Shown: in pieces, positions 1-8,746 of the stretch
Layout of the letters: every line of letters begins with the position of its first letter
Position numbering within the stretch: the stretch's first letter is position 1
Assembly (NCBI GenBank): GCA_023432855.1
Contig: JAEZEZ010000002.1
Span: forward strand, 1-52,103
Source of the DNA: Pseudomonadota bacterium
Lineage (GTDB): Bacteria > Pseudomonadota > Alphaproteobacteria > Caulobacterales > Caulobacteraceae
Length of the DNA stretch: 52,103 nt
Direction of reading: 5' to 3'
Position numbers and translations under genes: made by a program
The notes under the pieces: generated by a model
What the model was told of the DNA's origin: nothing
The model's input: only the letters and a program-made list of their open reading frames with translations
Database searches by the model: none

Positions 1-1524
1 GTCGGCAAGACGACCACCGCCCGCCTGCTCGCCCGCGCCCTCAACAACGAGACCGACGTCATCGACCGGCCCTCGCTGGAGCTCACCGCCCACGGCCGGC
101 ACGACGCCGCCATCATGGCCGGCCAGCACATGGACGTGGTCGAGATGGACGCCGCCTCCCACACCGGCATCGACGGCATCCGCGATATCATCGAAAGCGT
201 CCGCTACGCACCCGTAGAGGCGCGCTACAAGGTCTACGTCCTCGACGAAGTCCACATGCTGTCGAACCAGGCCTTCAACGCCCTGCTGAAGACGCTGGAG
301 GAGCCCCCGCCCCACGCCAAATTCATCTTCGCCACCACCGAGATCCGCAAGGTGCCGGTGACCATCCTGTCGCGCTGCCAGCGCTTCGACCTGCGACGGG
401 TCGAGCCGGAGGTGCTGGTCGCCCACCTCGAAAAGGTGTGCGCCGCCGAGGGCGCCCTGGTCGAGAGCGAGGGCCTGGCCCTCATCGCCCGGGCGGCCGA
501 GGGCTCCGTGCGCGACGGACTGAGCCTGCTCGACCAGGCCCTGGTGCAGGCCGACCGCGGCCAGATCGTGAAGGCCGAGGTCGTGCGCGACATGCTCGGT
601 CTCGCGGACCGCTCGCAGACCATCGCCCTGTTCGAAAGCGTGATGGGCGGGCGCATGGCCGAGGCGCTGGACCAGTACCGCACCCTATACGGCTTCGGGG
701 CCGACCCGTCCCAGTTGATGGGCGACCTGCTGGAACACTGCCACGGCGCGACCATCGCCAAGGCGCTCGGCCCGGACGCTACCCGCCTGCCGAACGACCA
801 GGCCCAGCGGCTGGCCGCCATGGGCTCCACCGTGTCGGCGGGCGCCCTCTCGCGCGTCTGGCAGATGCTGCTCAAGGCCTATGACGAGGTGCGCCGGGCG
901 CCCGATCCGGCCGCCGCGGGCGAGATGGCCCTGGTGCGCCTGTGCTACGCCGCCGATCTGCCGGGGCCGGAGGAAGCCCTGAAGCGGCTGCAGTCCGGCG
1001 AGCCTCCGGCCGGAGGAGCCGGACCCTCTACGCCGTCCGGCGGCGGCGGAGGTGGAGGCGGCGCCGCCCGCGCGGCCGTGCAGGTGCGCGCGGCCGCCGA
1101 GCCCGAGTTCGCCCGGCCGCAGAGCTTCGACGAGGTCATCACCCTGATCGGCCAGCGCCGGGACATCGGCCTGAAGCTGGATGTCGAACGGTTCGTGCGG
1201 CTGGTGTCGTTCAAACCGGGCATGATCGAGTACGAGCCAGGCCCCAATGCGCCGGGCGACTTGCCGCGCCGGCTGTCGGCGCGCCTGAAGGAGTGGACCG
1301 GCCAGACCTGGCTGATCGCGGCCCAGGGCGGCGGCGGGGCCGAGAGTCTCTATGAGCGTGAACGCCGCGAAAAGGCTGAGGATCGCGCCCGGCTGGAGCA
1401 GGACCCCTTCGTGCTCGAGGTGAAGCGGGTCTTCCCCGGGGCCGAGATCACCGAGGTGCGCACGCTGGACGAACCCACGCCCGCGCCCTCGGAGGGCACG
1501 ACCGACGACCCCGACGAGGACTAG
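1..1524 (+). CDS. dnaX: DNA polymerase III subunit gamma/tau (5'-truncated by window)
   Basis: This is the clamp-loader ATPase subunit that loads the sliding clamp and ties together the replicase. The reading frame is open from base 1, where it starts inside the Walker A motif (VGKTTTARLL), so an estimated 50-80 N-terminal residues lie outside the window; 507 residues are visible. The Walker B/DEVH box (DEVHMLSNQAFNALLKTLEE), the sensor region around FIFATTEIRKVP and the SRCQRFDLRR segment are all present. A poly-glycine linker near 1036-1062 separates the ATPase and collar from the tau-like C-terminal part. The four zinc-binding cysteines usually found after Walker A are absent, which I recall as usual in alphaproteobacteria. 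It is followed at 3 bp by a DUF5655 gene, then by ybaB and recR. Confidence 0.95.
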   Translation, partial: VGKTTTARLLARALNNETDVIDRPSLELTAHGRHDAAIMAGQHMDVVEMDAASHTGIDGIRDIIESVRYAPVEARYKVYVLDEVHMLSNQAFNALLKTLEEPPPHAKFIFATTEIRKVPVTILSRCQRFDLRRVEPEVLVAHLEKVCAAEGALVESEGLALIARAAEGSVRDGLSLLDQALVQADRGQIVKAEVVRDMLGLADRSQTIALFESVMGGRMAEALDQYRTLYGFGADPSQLMGDLLEHCHGATIAKALGPDATRLPNDQAQRLAAMGSTVSAGALSRVWQMLLKAYDEVRRAPDPAAAGEMALVRLCYAADLPGPEEALKRLQSGEPPAGGAGPSTPSGGGGGGGGAARAAVQVRAAAEPEFARPQSFDEVITLIGQRRDIGLKLDVERFVRLVSFKPGMIEYEPGPNAPGDLPRRLSARLKEWTGQTWLIAAQGGGGAESLYERERREKAEDRARLEQDPFVLEVKRVFPGAEITEVRTLDEPTPAPSEGTTDDPDED

Positions 1525-1527
1525 GCC

Positions 1528-2091
1528 ATGGCCGAGGTGCGCGACTGGAACACCTGGCGCACACAGGCGGCCAGCCTTCTTGAACGCAGGACCGGCGAGG
1601 GTGTCGAGACCTGGAAGGCGCGCGTCAGGTCGGAGGGGCCCGACGACGAGAAGGCGCTCAAGGCCTGGCTCGGCGCGCGCGGCGTCGACGGTTACGCCCG
1701 CATGCTGCTCGTGATGGAGCGGTTCGGCTACCCGGATTTCCTCACCGCCAGCGCCGACGAACTGGTCGACGCCCAATCCGCGGACAGGCCCGCGCTGCGC
1801 CCGATCTACGACGCCCTGCTGGACGAGGTCTCGGACATGGGCGAGGTGACGGTGCAGGCGCGAAAGGGCTACGTCTCGCTGCTCACGCCGCGCCGGACCT
1901 TCGCGCGCGTCCAGCCGACCACGAAGTCCCGCATCGACGTCGCGCTCAGGCTCGACCAGGCGCCGGAAGGCCGCCTTGCGCCCCACCGGGTGCATGAACA
2001 CATGCCCGTGGCGCTCCAGTTCTCGTCTCCCGGGGACCTGGACGAAGAGGCGATCAGCTGGCTCCGGCGCGCCTACGACGCCAACCTCTGA
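1528..2091 (+). CDS. DUF5655 domain protein
   Basis: The product has 187 residues and is predicted cytosolic, without signal peptide or membrane segment. The C-terminal half (about residues 85-187) resembles DUF5655: a conserved stretch around KGYVSLLTPRRTFARVQPTTK, then an HEHMPV motif and a final ELDEE-like helix ending in WLRRAYD. The N-terminal 80 residues look like the DUF4287-type helical region that often accompanies it. No catalytic function is known for this family. The ATG lies 3 bp after the dnaX stop, so the two are probably cotranscribed, and the gene interrupts the usual dnaX-ybaB-recR order. Confidence 0.75.
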   Translation: MAEVRDWNTWRTQAASLLERRTGEGVETWKARVRSEGPDDEKALKAWLGARGVDGYARMLLVMERFGYPDFLTASADELVDAQSADRPALRPIYDALLDEVSDMGEVTVQARKGYVSLLTPRRTFARVQPTTKSRIDVALRLDQAPEGRLAPHRVHEHMPVALQFSSPGDLDEEAISWLRRAYDANL

Positions 2092-2156
2092 AACGCCGCT
2101 CCCCAACCGCCCGGGGAGCCGGTAAACAGTCGCCTTTCACAGTTCAGGAGACCGCC

Positions 2157-2480
2157 GTGGCAGACCTCAACGCCCTCATGAAGCAGGCCCAGGCCATGCA
2201 GGAGAAGCTGCAGGCGGCCCAGGCGAAGATGGCCGAAACCACGGCCCAGGGGACGTCCGGCGGGGGCATGGTGGAAGTGACCCTGAAGGGCGGCGGCGAA
2301 CTGACGGCGCTGCGCATCGACGAGAGCCTGCTCGCCCCGGGCGAGGGCGAGATCCTGTCGGACCTGATCGTGGCCGCCCACGCCGACGCCAAGCGCAAGC
2401 TCGACGCGGCGCAGGCGGAACTGATGCGCGAGGCCGCCGGGCCCATGGCCGGCATGCCCGGCATGCCGAAGCTGTTCTAG
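2157..2480 (+). CDS. ybaB: YbaB/EbfC family nucleoid-associated protein
   Basis: This small dimeric DNA-binding protein has 107 residues, the normal length. It begins with an amphipathic helix (MKQAQAMQEKLQAAQAKMAE), followed by the family core with GGGMVEVTLKGGGELTALRID and a C-terminal helix of the NAAQ/DAKRKLDAAQAEL type. The start is GTG at 2157, preceded by a good ribosome-binding site (CAGGAG, 2145-2150). The gene lies immediately before recR with no gap between stop and next start. This ybaB-recR pairing downstream of dnaX is widely conserved. Confidence 0.93.
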   Translation: MADLNALMKQAQAMQEKLQAAQAKMAETTAQGTSGGGMVEVTLKGGGELTALRIDESLLAPGEGEILSDLIVAAHADAKRKLDAAQAELMREAAGPMAGMPGMPKLF

Positions 2481-3083
2481 GTGGCCGCCTCCGCCGGGCC
2501 CGAGATCGAGCGGCTGATCGGCCTGCTCGCCAAGCTGCCGGGCATGGGCCCGCGCTCGGCCCGGCGCGCCACCCTGGCGCTGCTGAAGAAGCGCGAGCAA
2601 CTTCTGACGCCGCTGGCCGAGGCCATGGCCGACGCCGCGGCCAAGGTTCGGCCGTGCTCCGTCTGCGGAGCGCCGGACACGCGGGATCCCTGCGCCATCT
2701 GCGCCGACCCCGAGCGCGACGCGAGCCTGATCTGCGTGGTCGAGGAAGCGGGGGCGCTATGGGCGATGGAGCGGGTGGGGGCTTTCCGCGGCCGCTATCA
2801 CGTGCTCGGCGGCCTGCTGTCGGCGCTAGACGGGGTGGGGCCGGACGCCCTGCGGGTCGCCCCCCTGGTCGACCGGGCCTCCGAGGGGGCCGTGCGCGAG
2901 GTGATCCTGGCGCTTCCGGCCACGGTCGACGGCCAGACCACGACCCACTACCTCACCGACCGCCTGGCCGGCTCGGACGTAAGCGTCACCTCGCTGGCGC
3001 GCGGCGTCCCGGTGGGCGGCGAACTGGACTGGCTGGACGACGGCACGATCGCCCAGGCCCTGAGGGCGCGCAGGCCCGCCTGA
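2481..3083 (+). CDS. recR: Recombination mediator RecR
   Basis: RecR works with RecF/RecO to load RecA on gapped DNA. The 200-residue product is typical in length. It shows the N-terminal HhH region (LPGMGPRSARRATLALL), a four-cysteine zinc finger (CSVCGAP...CAICAD), and a Toprim domain starting at LICVVEEAGALWAMERVG and continuing through YHVLGGLLSALDGVGPDAL. The GTG start at 2481 directly follows the ybaB TAG at 2478-2480, which implies translational coupling. Confidence 0.96.
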   Translation: MAASAGPEIERLIGLLAKLPGMGPRSARRATLALLKKREQLLTPLAEAMADAAAKVRPCSVCGAPDTRDPCAICADPERDASLICVVEEAGALWAMERVGAFRGRYHVLGGLLSALDGVGPDALRVAPLVDRASEGAVREVILALPATVDGQTTTHYLTDRLAGSDVSVTSLARGVPVGGELDWLDDGTIAQALRARRPA

Positions 3084-3084
3084 C

Positions 3085-3687
3085 ATGCTTGCGCTCGAAG
3101 GGTTCCTCTTCGGCCTCACCATCGCGGCCGCGATTGGCCCGATCGCCCTGCTGATCATGAACTACGGGATCCGGTTCGGTCCCTGGGCCGGCTTGCGCAG
3201 CGGCGCCGGCGCGGCGAGCGCCGATTTCCTCTATGCCCTCGCCGCGCTGTTCGCCGGCGTCGCCATCACCGCGGCGATCGGTCCGCGACGCGTGGTCTTC
3301 GAGGTCGCGGCGGCGGGCATACTGATCGCCTATGCCGTATTCATGTGGACGGCGGCGTGGAAATCGACGGGGGAAGCCCGCAGCAAGCCGGCGAGGCCGC
3401 GGCCCTATCTGACCACCCTGGGCCTCACCGTGTTCAACCCGCTGACAGTCATCGTCTTCCTGGGTTTCGCGGGGGGTGCGCCCTCGCATGTGTCGATCGG
3501 CGAACTCCTGTTGACGGCCGCCATGGTCGCCCTGGGCAGCCTGCTGGTGCAGAGCATCATCGCCCTCGGGGGAGCGGGGCTCGGCCGCCTCCTGGCCAGT
3601 CCGGCCTGGCTCCGGCGCCTGAACCTGGCCAGCGCCGCAGGCATCGCCGCCTTCGGTCTCTGGGGTCTGTTCAAGGCGCTGCGCTGA
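3085..3687 (+). CDS. LysE family translocator
   Basis: This is a 200-residue integral membrane protein of the LysE/RhtB amino-acid exporter superfamily. The N-terminus (LEGFLFGLTIAAAIGPIALL) contains the family-typical GxxxGP region. About six hydrophobic segments follow, including ASADFLYALAALFAGVAI and the segment after LTVFNPLTVIVFLGFAGG, which carries the conserved NP motif. The ATG is 1 bp after the recR stop. The substrate cannot be predicted. Confidence 0.82.
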   Translation: MLALEGFLFGLTIAAAIGPIALLIMNYGIRFGPWAGLRSGAGAASADFLYALAALFAGVAITAAIGPRRVVFEVAAAGILIAYAVFMWTAAWKSTGEARSKPARPRPYLTTLGLTVFNPLTVIVFLGFAGGAPSHVSIGELLLTAAMVALGSLLVQSIIALGGAGLGRLLASPAWLRRLNLASAAGIAAFGLWGLFKALR

Positions 3688-3830
3688 GAGACCGCGCACG
3701 CTGACGTCGCCTTAACCAGGCACGCCTATCGTCGTTCTCATCGATCGTGGCGAGGCGCGCATGTGTGGAGTGTTCGGCAAACGAGCATCTTTCGCCGCCG
3801 CAGCGCCGGCGGCTGACGGAGACCGCTGAG

Positions 3831-4883
3831 GTGACGAATTCGGCCGACATGCTGATGCTGGAGGAGGGCCGCCGCGCCCTCGCCCGCGAGCTCGCCGCAC
3901 TCATCCGAGCGGGCGAGCACGCCCGCGCGGACGCCGTACTCGTCGGCCTGCTTGAGACCGTGCCCTCGAACCTGGCGCGCCTGGCGCTGTCGCTGCCTGC
4001 CGAGGCGGTGACCATCGAAGGATGGGACGACTTCAATACGCGCATGGCGCAGCTTGCCCAGTCGGGCGCGGTGACGGCTGTCGGAGTCGATATCACCGAC
4101 CAGGGCGACGCGGTCGACGCCCAGGGCCGGCGCGAACAGACGCTGCAGAGCGTCTACTACGGCGACAGCGCGGGTTTCGACTTCCGGGCGGCTGGCCGCG
4201 ACGGGATCCTGGCCCAGACCGAGGAGGGCGCAACGCCGCCCTGGACCGGCTGCTTCGAGGACGTGGACGGCGCTTTGACCGTCAGGGGCCTGGCTCCTCT
4301 CTACGACGCGATGCTGCAGCAGCCGGAGCAGCTCTGGTCGCCGGCGTTCAGCGACGCCCAGCGGCGCGAGAACCTGGCCGCCTGGCTGGCGGCGTGGGTG
4401 CGTCACCTGCGGGTGCACCAGGCGGTCCACCGGCGGCTGATGAGCGACGGGCTGGCGCTGGATGTGCCGGTCCTCGTCGGCGCGAACGAGACGCCTCCCT
4501 ACTTCGAGGCCGTCTACTATCCGCGGTTCGTCCGCGACCATTCGACGGCGGCCGCCGCCCGTCAGCAGCAGCAGAACGCCGCCGAGCGCGCGCGTTACGA
4601 CCGCGACACCGAGGAGCAGATTGCGCTCTGGCGCGAACGGCGCGACGCGCTCCGGGAATGGAGCGTCTTCGTCAATCCCGACAAGCGCAGGACCTTTGTC
4701 CAATATGCCGAAGCGAGCGATCGGATCGTCCTGCGGGGGACCCCGCTGGAGGGCTCCAGGCCGCCGCACGAACTGGCGAACCGCAAGTTTGAACGCTTCA
4801 TCCAGACCTGGCGGCACCACCGCGACCCGGTCAACAACCCGGCGCCGGAGCCGTCCGGCTGGGGGTCGATCTTCAAGTTCTGA
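3831..4883 (+). CDS. Protein of unknown function
   Basis: The product has 350 residues from a GTG at 3831 with GGAG at 3818-3821. The frame is open from an ATG at 3747, but that extension lacks a ribosome-binding site and looks non-coding. The protein is acidic-helical, with an Arg/Gln-rich segment near residues 240-275 (AAARQQQQNAAERARYDRD) that is probably a helix or short coiled coil. There is no signal peptide or membrane segment. I do not recognise a family. A TTAACCA sequence at 3712-3718 resembles a CtrA half-site. It is not obviously in an operon with its neighbours. Confidence 0.7.
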   Translation: MTNSADMLMLEEGRRALARELAALIRAGEHARADAVLVGLLETVPSNLARLALSLPAEAVTIEGWDDFNTRMAQLAQSGAVTAVGVDITDQGDAVDAQGRREQTLQSVYYGDSAGFDFRAAGRDGILAQTEEGATPPWTGCFEDVDGALTVRGLAPLYDAMLQQPEQLWSPAFSDAQRRENLAAWLAAWVRHLRVHQAVHRRLMSDGLALDVPVLVGANETPPYFEAVYYPRFVRDHSTAAAARQQQQNAAERARYDRDTEEQIALWRERRDALREWSVFVNPDKRRTFVQYAEASDRIVLRGTPLEGSRPPHELANRKFERFIQTWRHHRDPVNNPAPEPSGWGSIFKF

Positions 4884-4892
4884 GGCGAGCCT

Positions 4893-5315
4893 CTAGGACG
4901 CAATCAGCGTCCGCCCTTCGGCGTCGATGGTCCAGTGTGGGTTCCACGCCACCTCCCAAAGGTTGCCGTCCGGGTCGGCGAAATAGCCGGAGCGGCCGCC
5001 CCAGTCGGCGTCGTGCGCCGGCCTGGTGATGCGGGCGCCGGCGCGCTCGGCCTGAGCCAGCAGGGCGTCGACCTCTTCCCGTTCGCGAACGTTGTGGGCG
5101 ATGGCCGTCAGACAGGGCCCGCGGGCCTCGACGGAGACCCCCGCATCATTGGCGAGATCCGTGTAGAGGCACAGGACGAGGCCGTTCATCTGCAGGAAGG
5201 CCACGTCCTCACCGAAGGCTGCGGCGACCGTCAGGCCGAGGCCTTCCTCGTAGAACCGCCGCGCTCGCGCCATGTCCGCGACGTACAGGGTGATGGCCGA
5301 AATGCGCTGTTCCAT
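4893..5315 (-). CDS. VOC family protein (glyoxalase/dioxygenase fold)
   Basis: The product has 140 residues and one vicinal-oxygen-chelate domain made of two beta-alpha-beta-beta-beta modules. It opens with ISAITLYVADMARARRFYEE, typical of the superfamily, and ends with the GRSGYFADPDGNLWEVAWNP motif, whose Glu is the usual metal ligand. The substrate is unknown; these proteins include glyoxalases, ring-cleaving dioxygenases and bleomycin-type binders. It is encoded alone on the minus strand between an unknown gene and rmuC. Confidence 0.88.
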   Translation of the reverse strand: MEQRISAITLYVADMARARRFYEEGLGLTVAAAFGEDVAFLQMNGLVLCLYTDLANDAGVSVEARGPCLTAIAHNVREREEVDALLAQAERAGARITRPAHDADWGGRSGYFADPDGNLWEVAWNPHWTIDAEGRTLIAS

Positions 5316-5377
5316 GGCAGCCTCCGCGACGTGGGGAGAGATGGCTTAACACGCCGACTCCCGCTATGGAACGGAGC

Positions 5378-6652
5378 ATGAACGCCTATCTGATCGCCGC
5401 CGCCGCGGCCGCCGCCATCGCCCTCCTGGCCATCGTCTTCGCACTCATGGAGCGCGCCCGCGCCTCGCGCGCCGAAGCGAAGGCCTGGGCGCTGAGAGAA
5501 GAGTTCGCCGAGACCGAGGCCAGGCTGAAGCTGCTCGAGCAGTCGGCCGACATCGTCCGCACCCAGGCCGCCCAGTCCGCCGGCGCCGCGGCCGAGGAAC
5601 TGCTGAAACGGGCGGACGAGACCTTCCGCAATCGAGAACTGCTGGCCCAGCAGCGGCTGGAAAGCCAACTGAAGCCGGTGGCCGAGACCCTGGCCAAGTT
5701 CGAGGCGCAGGTGCAGGCGATCGAGAAGAACCGCGCCGAGGAGACCGGCGGGCTGAAAGCCGAGATCACCCGCCTGCTGCAGGCGTCCGAGGCGACCCAG
5801 AGCGAGGCGCGCAAGCTGTCGACGGCGCTGCGGCGGGGCGCCGGCGTGCAGGGGCGCTGGGGCGAGCAGGCGCTGCGCAACGTGCTGGAAGCGGCCGGCC
5901 TGAACAGCCGCTTCGACTTCGAGGAGCAGTTCAGCGTCGACAGCGAGGAAGGCCGCAGGCGTCCCGACGTGAAGGTGCGCATGCCCGGCGGCGGCATGTT
6001 CGTGATCGACGCCAAGTGCTCGCTGAACGCATTCCTGGAGGCGCAGGAGGCGGTGGACGACGCGGTGCGCGAGCAGGCGCTGATTCGCCACGGCCAGAGC
6101 ATCAAGACCCACATGACGGGGCTGTCCGCCAAGGCCTATTGGGACCAGTTCAAGGGCGAGGCGACGCCGGATTTCGTAGCCATGTTCGTGCCCGGCGACG
6201 GCTATCTGGCGGCGGCGCTGGAGCGCCAGCCGGACCTCCTGTCCGAGGCCATGAACCGCCGGGTGATCATTGTCACGCCCTCGACCCTGTTCGCGCTCTG
6301 CAAGGCGGTGGCCTACGGCTGGCGCGCCGAGGACCAGGCCGCCAACGCCCAGGAGATCGCCCAGCACGGCCGCGAACTCTACAAGCGCCTGGCCACCATG
6401 GGCGAGCACATCAGCCGGGTGGGCAAGGGGCTCGGTTCGGCGGTCGAGAACTTCAACCGCTTCGTGTCGTCGCTCGAGAGCCAGGTCCTGACCCAGGCCC
6501 GCCGCTTCGAGGAGCTGGCGGTTGACCACGAGGGCAAGGAGATCACCGAGATCGCCATGATCGAGCCCACGCCGCGGGCGCTGACCAAGCCGGAGCTGGT
6601 GGGCGAGGAGAAGCCGTCGCTGACGGTGGTGAAGGGTGGAGACAACGCTTGA
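5378..6652 (+). CDS. rmuC: DNA recombination protein RmuC
   Basis: RmuC-family proteins limit inversions and rearrangements and carry a nuclease-like fold. The product has 424 residues from ATG 5378; an upstream in-frame ATG at 5366 is possible. An N-terminal membrane anchor (alanine/isoleucine-rich, residues about 3-24) is followed by a long coiled coil to about residue 150. The conserved RmuC domain then includes GVQGRWGEQALRNVLEAAGL, RRPDVKVRMPGG and FVIDAKCSLNAFLEA, where the D-x-K pair resembles a PD-(D/E)xK core. The 3' end overlaps the next gene's TTG start by 4 bp. Confidence 0.93.
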   Translation: MNAYLIAAAAAAAIALLAIVFALMERARASRAEAKAWALREEFAETEARLKLLEQSADIVRTQAAQSAGAAAEELLKRADETFRNRELLAQQRLESQLKPVAETLAKFEAQVQAIEKNRAEETGGLKAEITRLLQASEATQSEARKLSTALRRGAGVQGRWGEQALRNVLEAAGLNSRFDFEEQFSVDSEEGRRRPDVKVRMPGGGMFVIDAKCSLNAFLEAQEAVDDAVREQALIRHGQSIKTHMTGLSAKAYWDQFKGEATPDFVAMFVPGDGYLAAALERQPDLLSEAMNRRVIIVTPSTLFALCKAVAYGWRAEDQAANAQEIAQHGRELYKRLATMGEHISRVGKGLGSAVENFNRFVSSLESQVLTQARRFEELAVDHEGKEITEIAMIEPTPRALTKPELVGEEKPSLTVVKGGDNA

Positions 6653-6993
6653 TCACGGCGCTGATGCTGGTCGCCTCGAACGTGCTGATGACGTTCGCCT
6701 GGTATGGCCACCTGAAGTTCGACAACCGGCCCCTCTGGATCCTCATCCTGGTCAGCTGGGGCATCGCCTTCTTCGAATACTGCCTGGCGGTGCCGGCCAA
6801 TCGCATCGGCTTCCAGTCCGGCCTCACCCTTGGTCAGTTGAAGGTGATGCAGGAGGTGATCACCCTGCTGGTGTTCGCCGCCTTCGCCGTCTGGTTCATG
6901 GGCGAAAAGCTCAAGTGGAACCACCTGGCGGCGTTCGTCTGCCTGGTGGCGGCCAGCGCCTTCATGTTCGCCGACAAGTTCCGGCCGGCCTGA
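6649..6993 (+). CDS. DMT family protein (DUF486)
   Basis: The product is a 114-residue membrane protein with four hydrophobic segments, matching the DUF486 family of small drug/metabolite-transporter-like proteins. Typical landmarks are FAWYGHLK near the N-terminus, AFFEYCLAVPANRIGF in the middle and LGQLKVMQEVITL before the third helix. The TTG start at 6649 overlaps the rmuC stop (TTGA), which suggests coupling. No transport substrate is established. Confidence 0.85.
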   Translation: MITALMLVASNVLMTFAWYGHLKFDNRPLWILILVSWGIAFFEYCLAVPANRIGFQSGLTLGQLKVMQEVITLLVFAAFAVWFMGEKLKWNHLAAFVCLVAASAFMFADKFRPA

Positions 6994-7057
6994 CGCACGG
7001 CGCCCGCGACCCTGTCCCGACCTTGACGCTCAACCAAGGCCGACCTACGTCACGCCC

Positions 7058-7573
7058 ATGGCCATCCGACCGATCATCACCGTCCCGGACCCCCTGCTGA
7101 AGCAGGTCTCCCAGCCCGTCGACCATGTGGACGACGAGCTGCGCCGGCTCATGGATGACATGCTGGAGACCATGTACGACGCGCCCGGCATCGGCCTGGC
7201 CGCGATCCAGGTCGGCGTTCCCAAGCGCGTTATTGTCATGGATCTCGCCGGCAAGGACGAGGAGCCCCAGCCGCGCTACTTCGTGAACCCGGAGATCACC
7301 TGGGCCTCGGACGAGCTGTTCTCCTACGAGGAGGGCTGCCTGTCGGTGCCGGAGGTGTTCGACGAGGTCGAGCGTCCCGCGCGGGTCCGCCTGACCTACC
7401 TCAACTACGAGGGCGAGAAGGTCGAGGAAGAGGCCGAGGGCCTCTACGCCGTGTGCATCCAGCACGAGATGGATCACCTCGAAGGCGTGCTGTTCATCGA
7501 CCACCTCTCGCGCCTGAAGCGCGACCGCGCCGTCGCCCGCGTCAAGAAGCTCACCCGCGCCCAGGCCGCCTGA
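7058..7573 (+). CDS. def: Peptide deformylase
   Basis: This enzyme removes the formyl group from the N-terminal methionine of new proteins. All three catalytic motifs are intact in 171 residues: GIGLAAIQVG (motif 1), EGCLSVP (motif 2, with the metal-binding Cys) and QHEMDHLEG (motif 3, HExxH metal site). It is grouped with fmt, as usual, but here a small membrane-protein gene overlaps its stop codon (TGATG at 7571-7575) and separates the two. Confidence 0.97.
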   Translation: MAIRPIITVPDPLLKQVSQPVDHVDDELRRLMDDMLETMYDAPGIGLAAIQVGVPKRVIVMDLAGKDEEPQPRYFVNPEITWASDELFSYEEGCLSVPEVFDEVERPARVRLTYLNYEGEKVEEEAEGLYAVCIQHEMDHLEGVLFIDHLSRLKRDRAVARVKKLTRAQAA

Positions 7574-7776
7574 TGGACCTCCCCCGCCCCCGCCTGCGCC
7601 GCCCGCTGACCCGGATGGAGAAGGCCGGGGTGGGCAGCGCGCTCACCTTCGTGAGCCTTATCGGCATCGGCATTGTCGCCGGCATCCTGCTCGACCGCCT
7701 CATCGACTTCTCCGACGCGCTCGACGCCGGCGGAGACTGGGACGAGGACGGCGGCGTGCATACGCGCTGGTACTGA
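7573..7776 (+). CDS. Small membrane protein between def and fmt
   Basis: The product has 67 residues and starts at ATG 7573, overlapping the def stop by one base. It has a basic, proline-rich N-terminus, one hydrophobic segment (about residues 22-42, around LTFVSLIGIGIVAGILLDRL) and an acidic tail ending in HTRWY. I know no named family. Its overlap with def suggests it is translated from the def-fmt-truA transcript. Short length and lack of homology evidence keep confidence moderate. Confidence 0.6.
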   Translation: MDLPRPRLRRPLTRMEKAGVGSALTFVSLIGIGIVAGILLDRLIDFSDALDAGGDWDEDGGVHTRWY

Positions 7777-7819
7777 GGCGCTACTGGCGCTGACGCTGCG
7801 CCTCCCCTAAACCCCGCCC

Positions 7820-8746
7820 ATGCGCATCGCCTTCATGGGCACTCCCGAATTCGCCGTCCGCGCCCTGGCCGAGCTGGTCGCCGCCGGGCACGAGATCGTG
7901 GCCGTCTATTCCCAGCCGCCCAGGCCCCGCGGCCGCGGCCAGCAGCTCGCGCCGTCGCCGGTGCACGCCTTCGCCGAGGGGCTGGGTCTGCCGGTGCGTA
8001 CGCCGGCCTCCATGCGCGATCCGGACGAGATCGCGGCCTTCAGGGCGCTGGACCTCGACGCTGCGGTGGTCGTCGCCTACGGCCAGATCCTGAAGCGCGA
8101 GGTGCTGGAGGCGCCGCGGCTCGGCTGTTTCAACCTGCACGCATCCCTGCTGCCCCGATGGCGCGGCGCCGCCCCCATCCAGCGCGCCATCATGGCCGGC
8201 GACGCGGTCACCGGCGTGCAGGTCATGCGCATGAGCGAAGACCTCGACGAGGGGCCGGTGATCCTGTCGGAGATCACGCCCATCGAGGTCGACGACACCG
8301 CCGCCACCCTGACCGACCGTCTCGCCGACATCGGGTCGGCCCTGCTGCCCCGGGCGCTCGCCGCCATCGAGCGCGGCGGCGCGACCGAGACGCCCCAGGA
8401 GGGGGAGGCGACCTACGCCCGCAAGATCACCCCCGCCGAGGCGAAGATCGACTGGACCCGCCCCGCGCCCGAGGTCGACCGTCACATCCGCGGGCTGTCG
8501 CCCTTCCCCGGGGCCTGGTTCGAGGCGCCGTCCGCCCGGGGACCGGCGCGGGTCAAGGCGCTGATGAGCCAGGTCGATCCCGCCGCGGGCCATCCCGGCG
8601 AGGTGCTGCCCGCCGAAGGGCTGGTGATCGCCTGCGGCGAGGGCGCGGTGCGGCTGTTGCGGGTTCAGCGCGAGGGCAAGGGCGCCCAGGATGCCGATGA
8701 GTTCCTCCGCGGCTTCCCCCTGACTCCCGGCGCGATGGTGGGCTGA
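7820..8746 (+). CDS. fmt: Methionyl-tRNA formyltransferase
   Basis: This enzyme formylates initiator Met-tRNA using 10-formyl-tetrahydrofolate. The 308-residue length is typical. It starts MRIAFMGTPEFAVRAL, followed by the basic loop PRPRGRGQQL. The catalytic Asn-His region is NLHASLLPRWRGAAPIQRAI, and the conserved MSEDLDEGPV motif follows. The C-terminal OB-like tRNA-binding domain begins near residue 205 (YARKITPAEAKIDW). Its stop overlaps the truA start (TGATG at 8744-8748). Confidence 0.97.
   Translation: MRIAFMGTPEFAVRALAELVAAGHEIVAVYSQPPRPRGRGQQLAPSPVHAFAEGLGLPVRTPASMRDPDEIAAFRALDLDAAVVVAYGQILKREVLEAPRLGCFNLHASLLPRWRGAAPIQRAIMAGDAVTGVQVMRMSEDLDEGPVILSEITPIEVDDTAATLTDRLADIGSALLPRALAAIERGGATETPQEGEATYARKITPAEAKIDWTRPAPEVDRHIRGLSPFPGAWFEAPSARGPARVKALMSQVDPAAGHPGEVLPAEGLVIACGEGAVRLLRVQREGKGAQDADEFLRGFPLTPGAMVG

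Noticed and set aside
685..2106. 473-codon minus-strand frame over dnaX and the DUF5655 gene
   Set aside because: High-GC shadow of real coding frames on the other strand, with no recognisable features.
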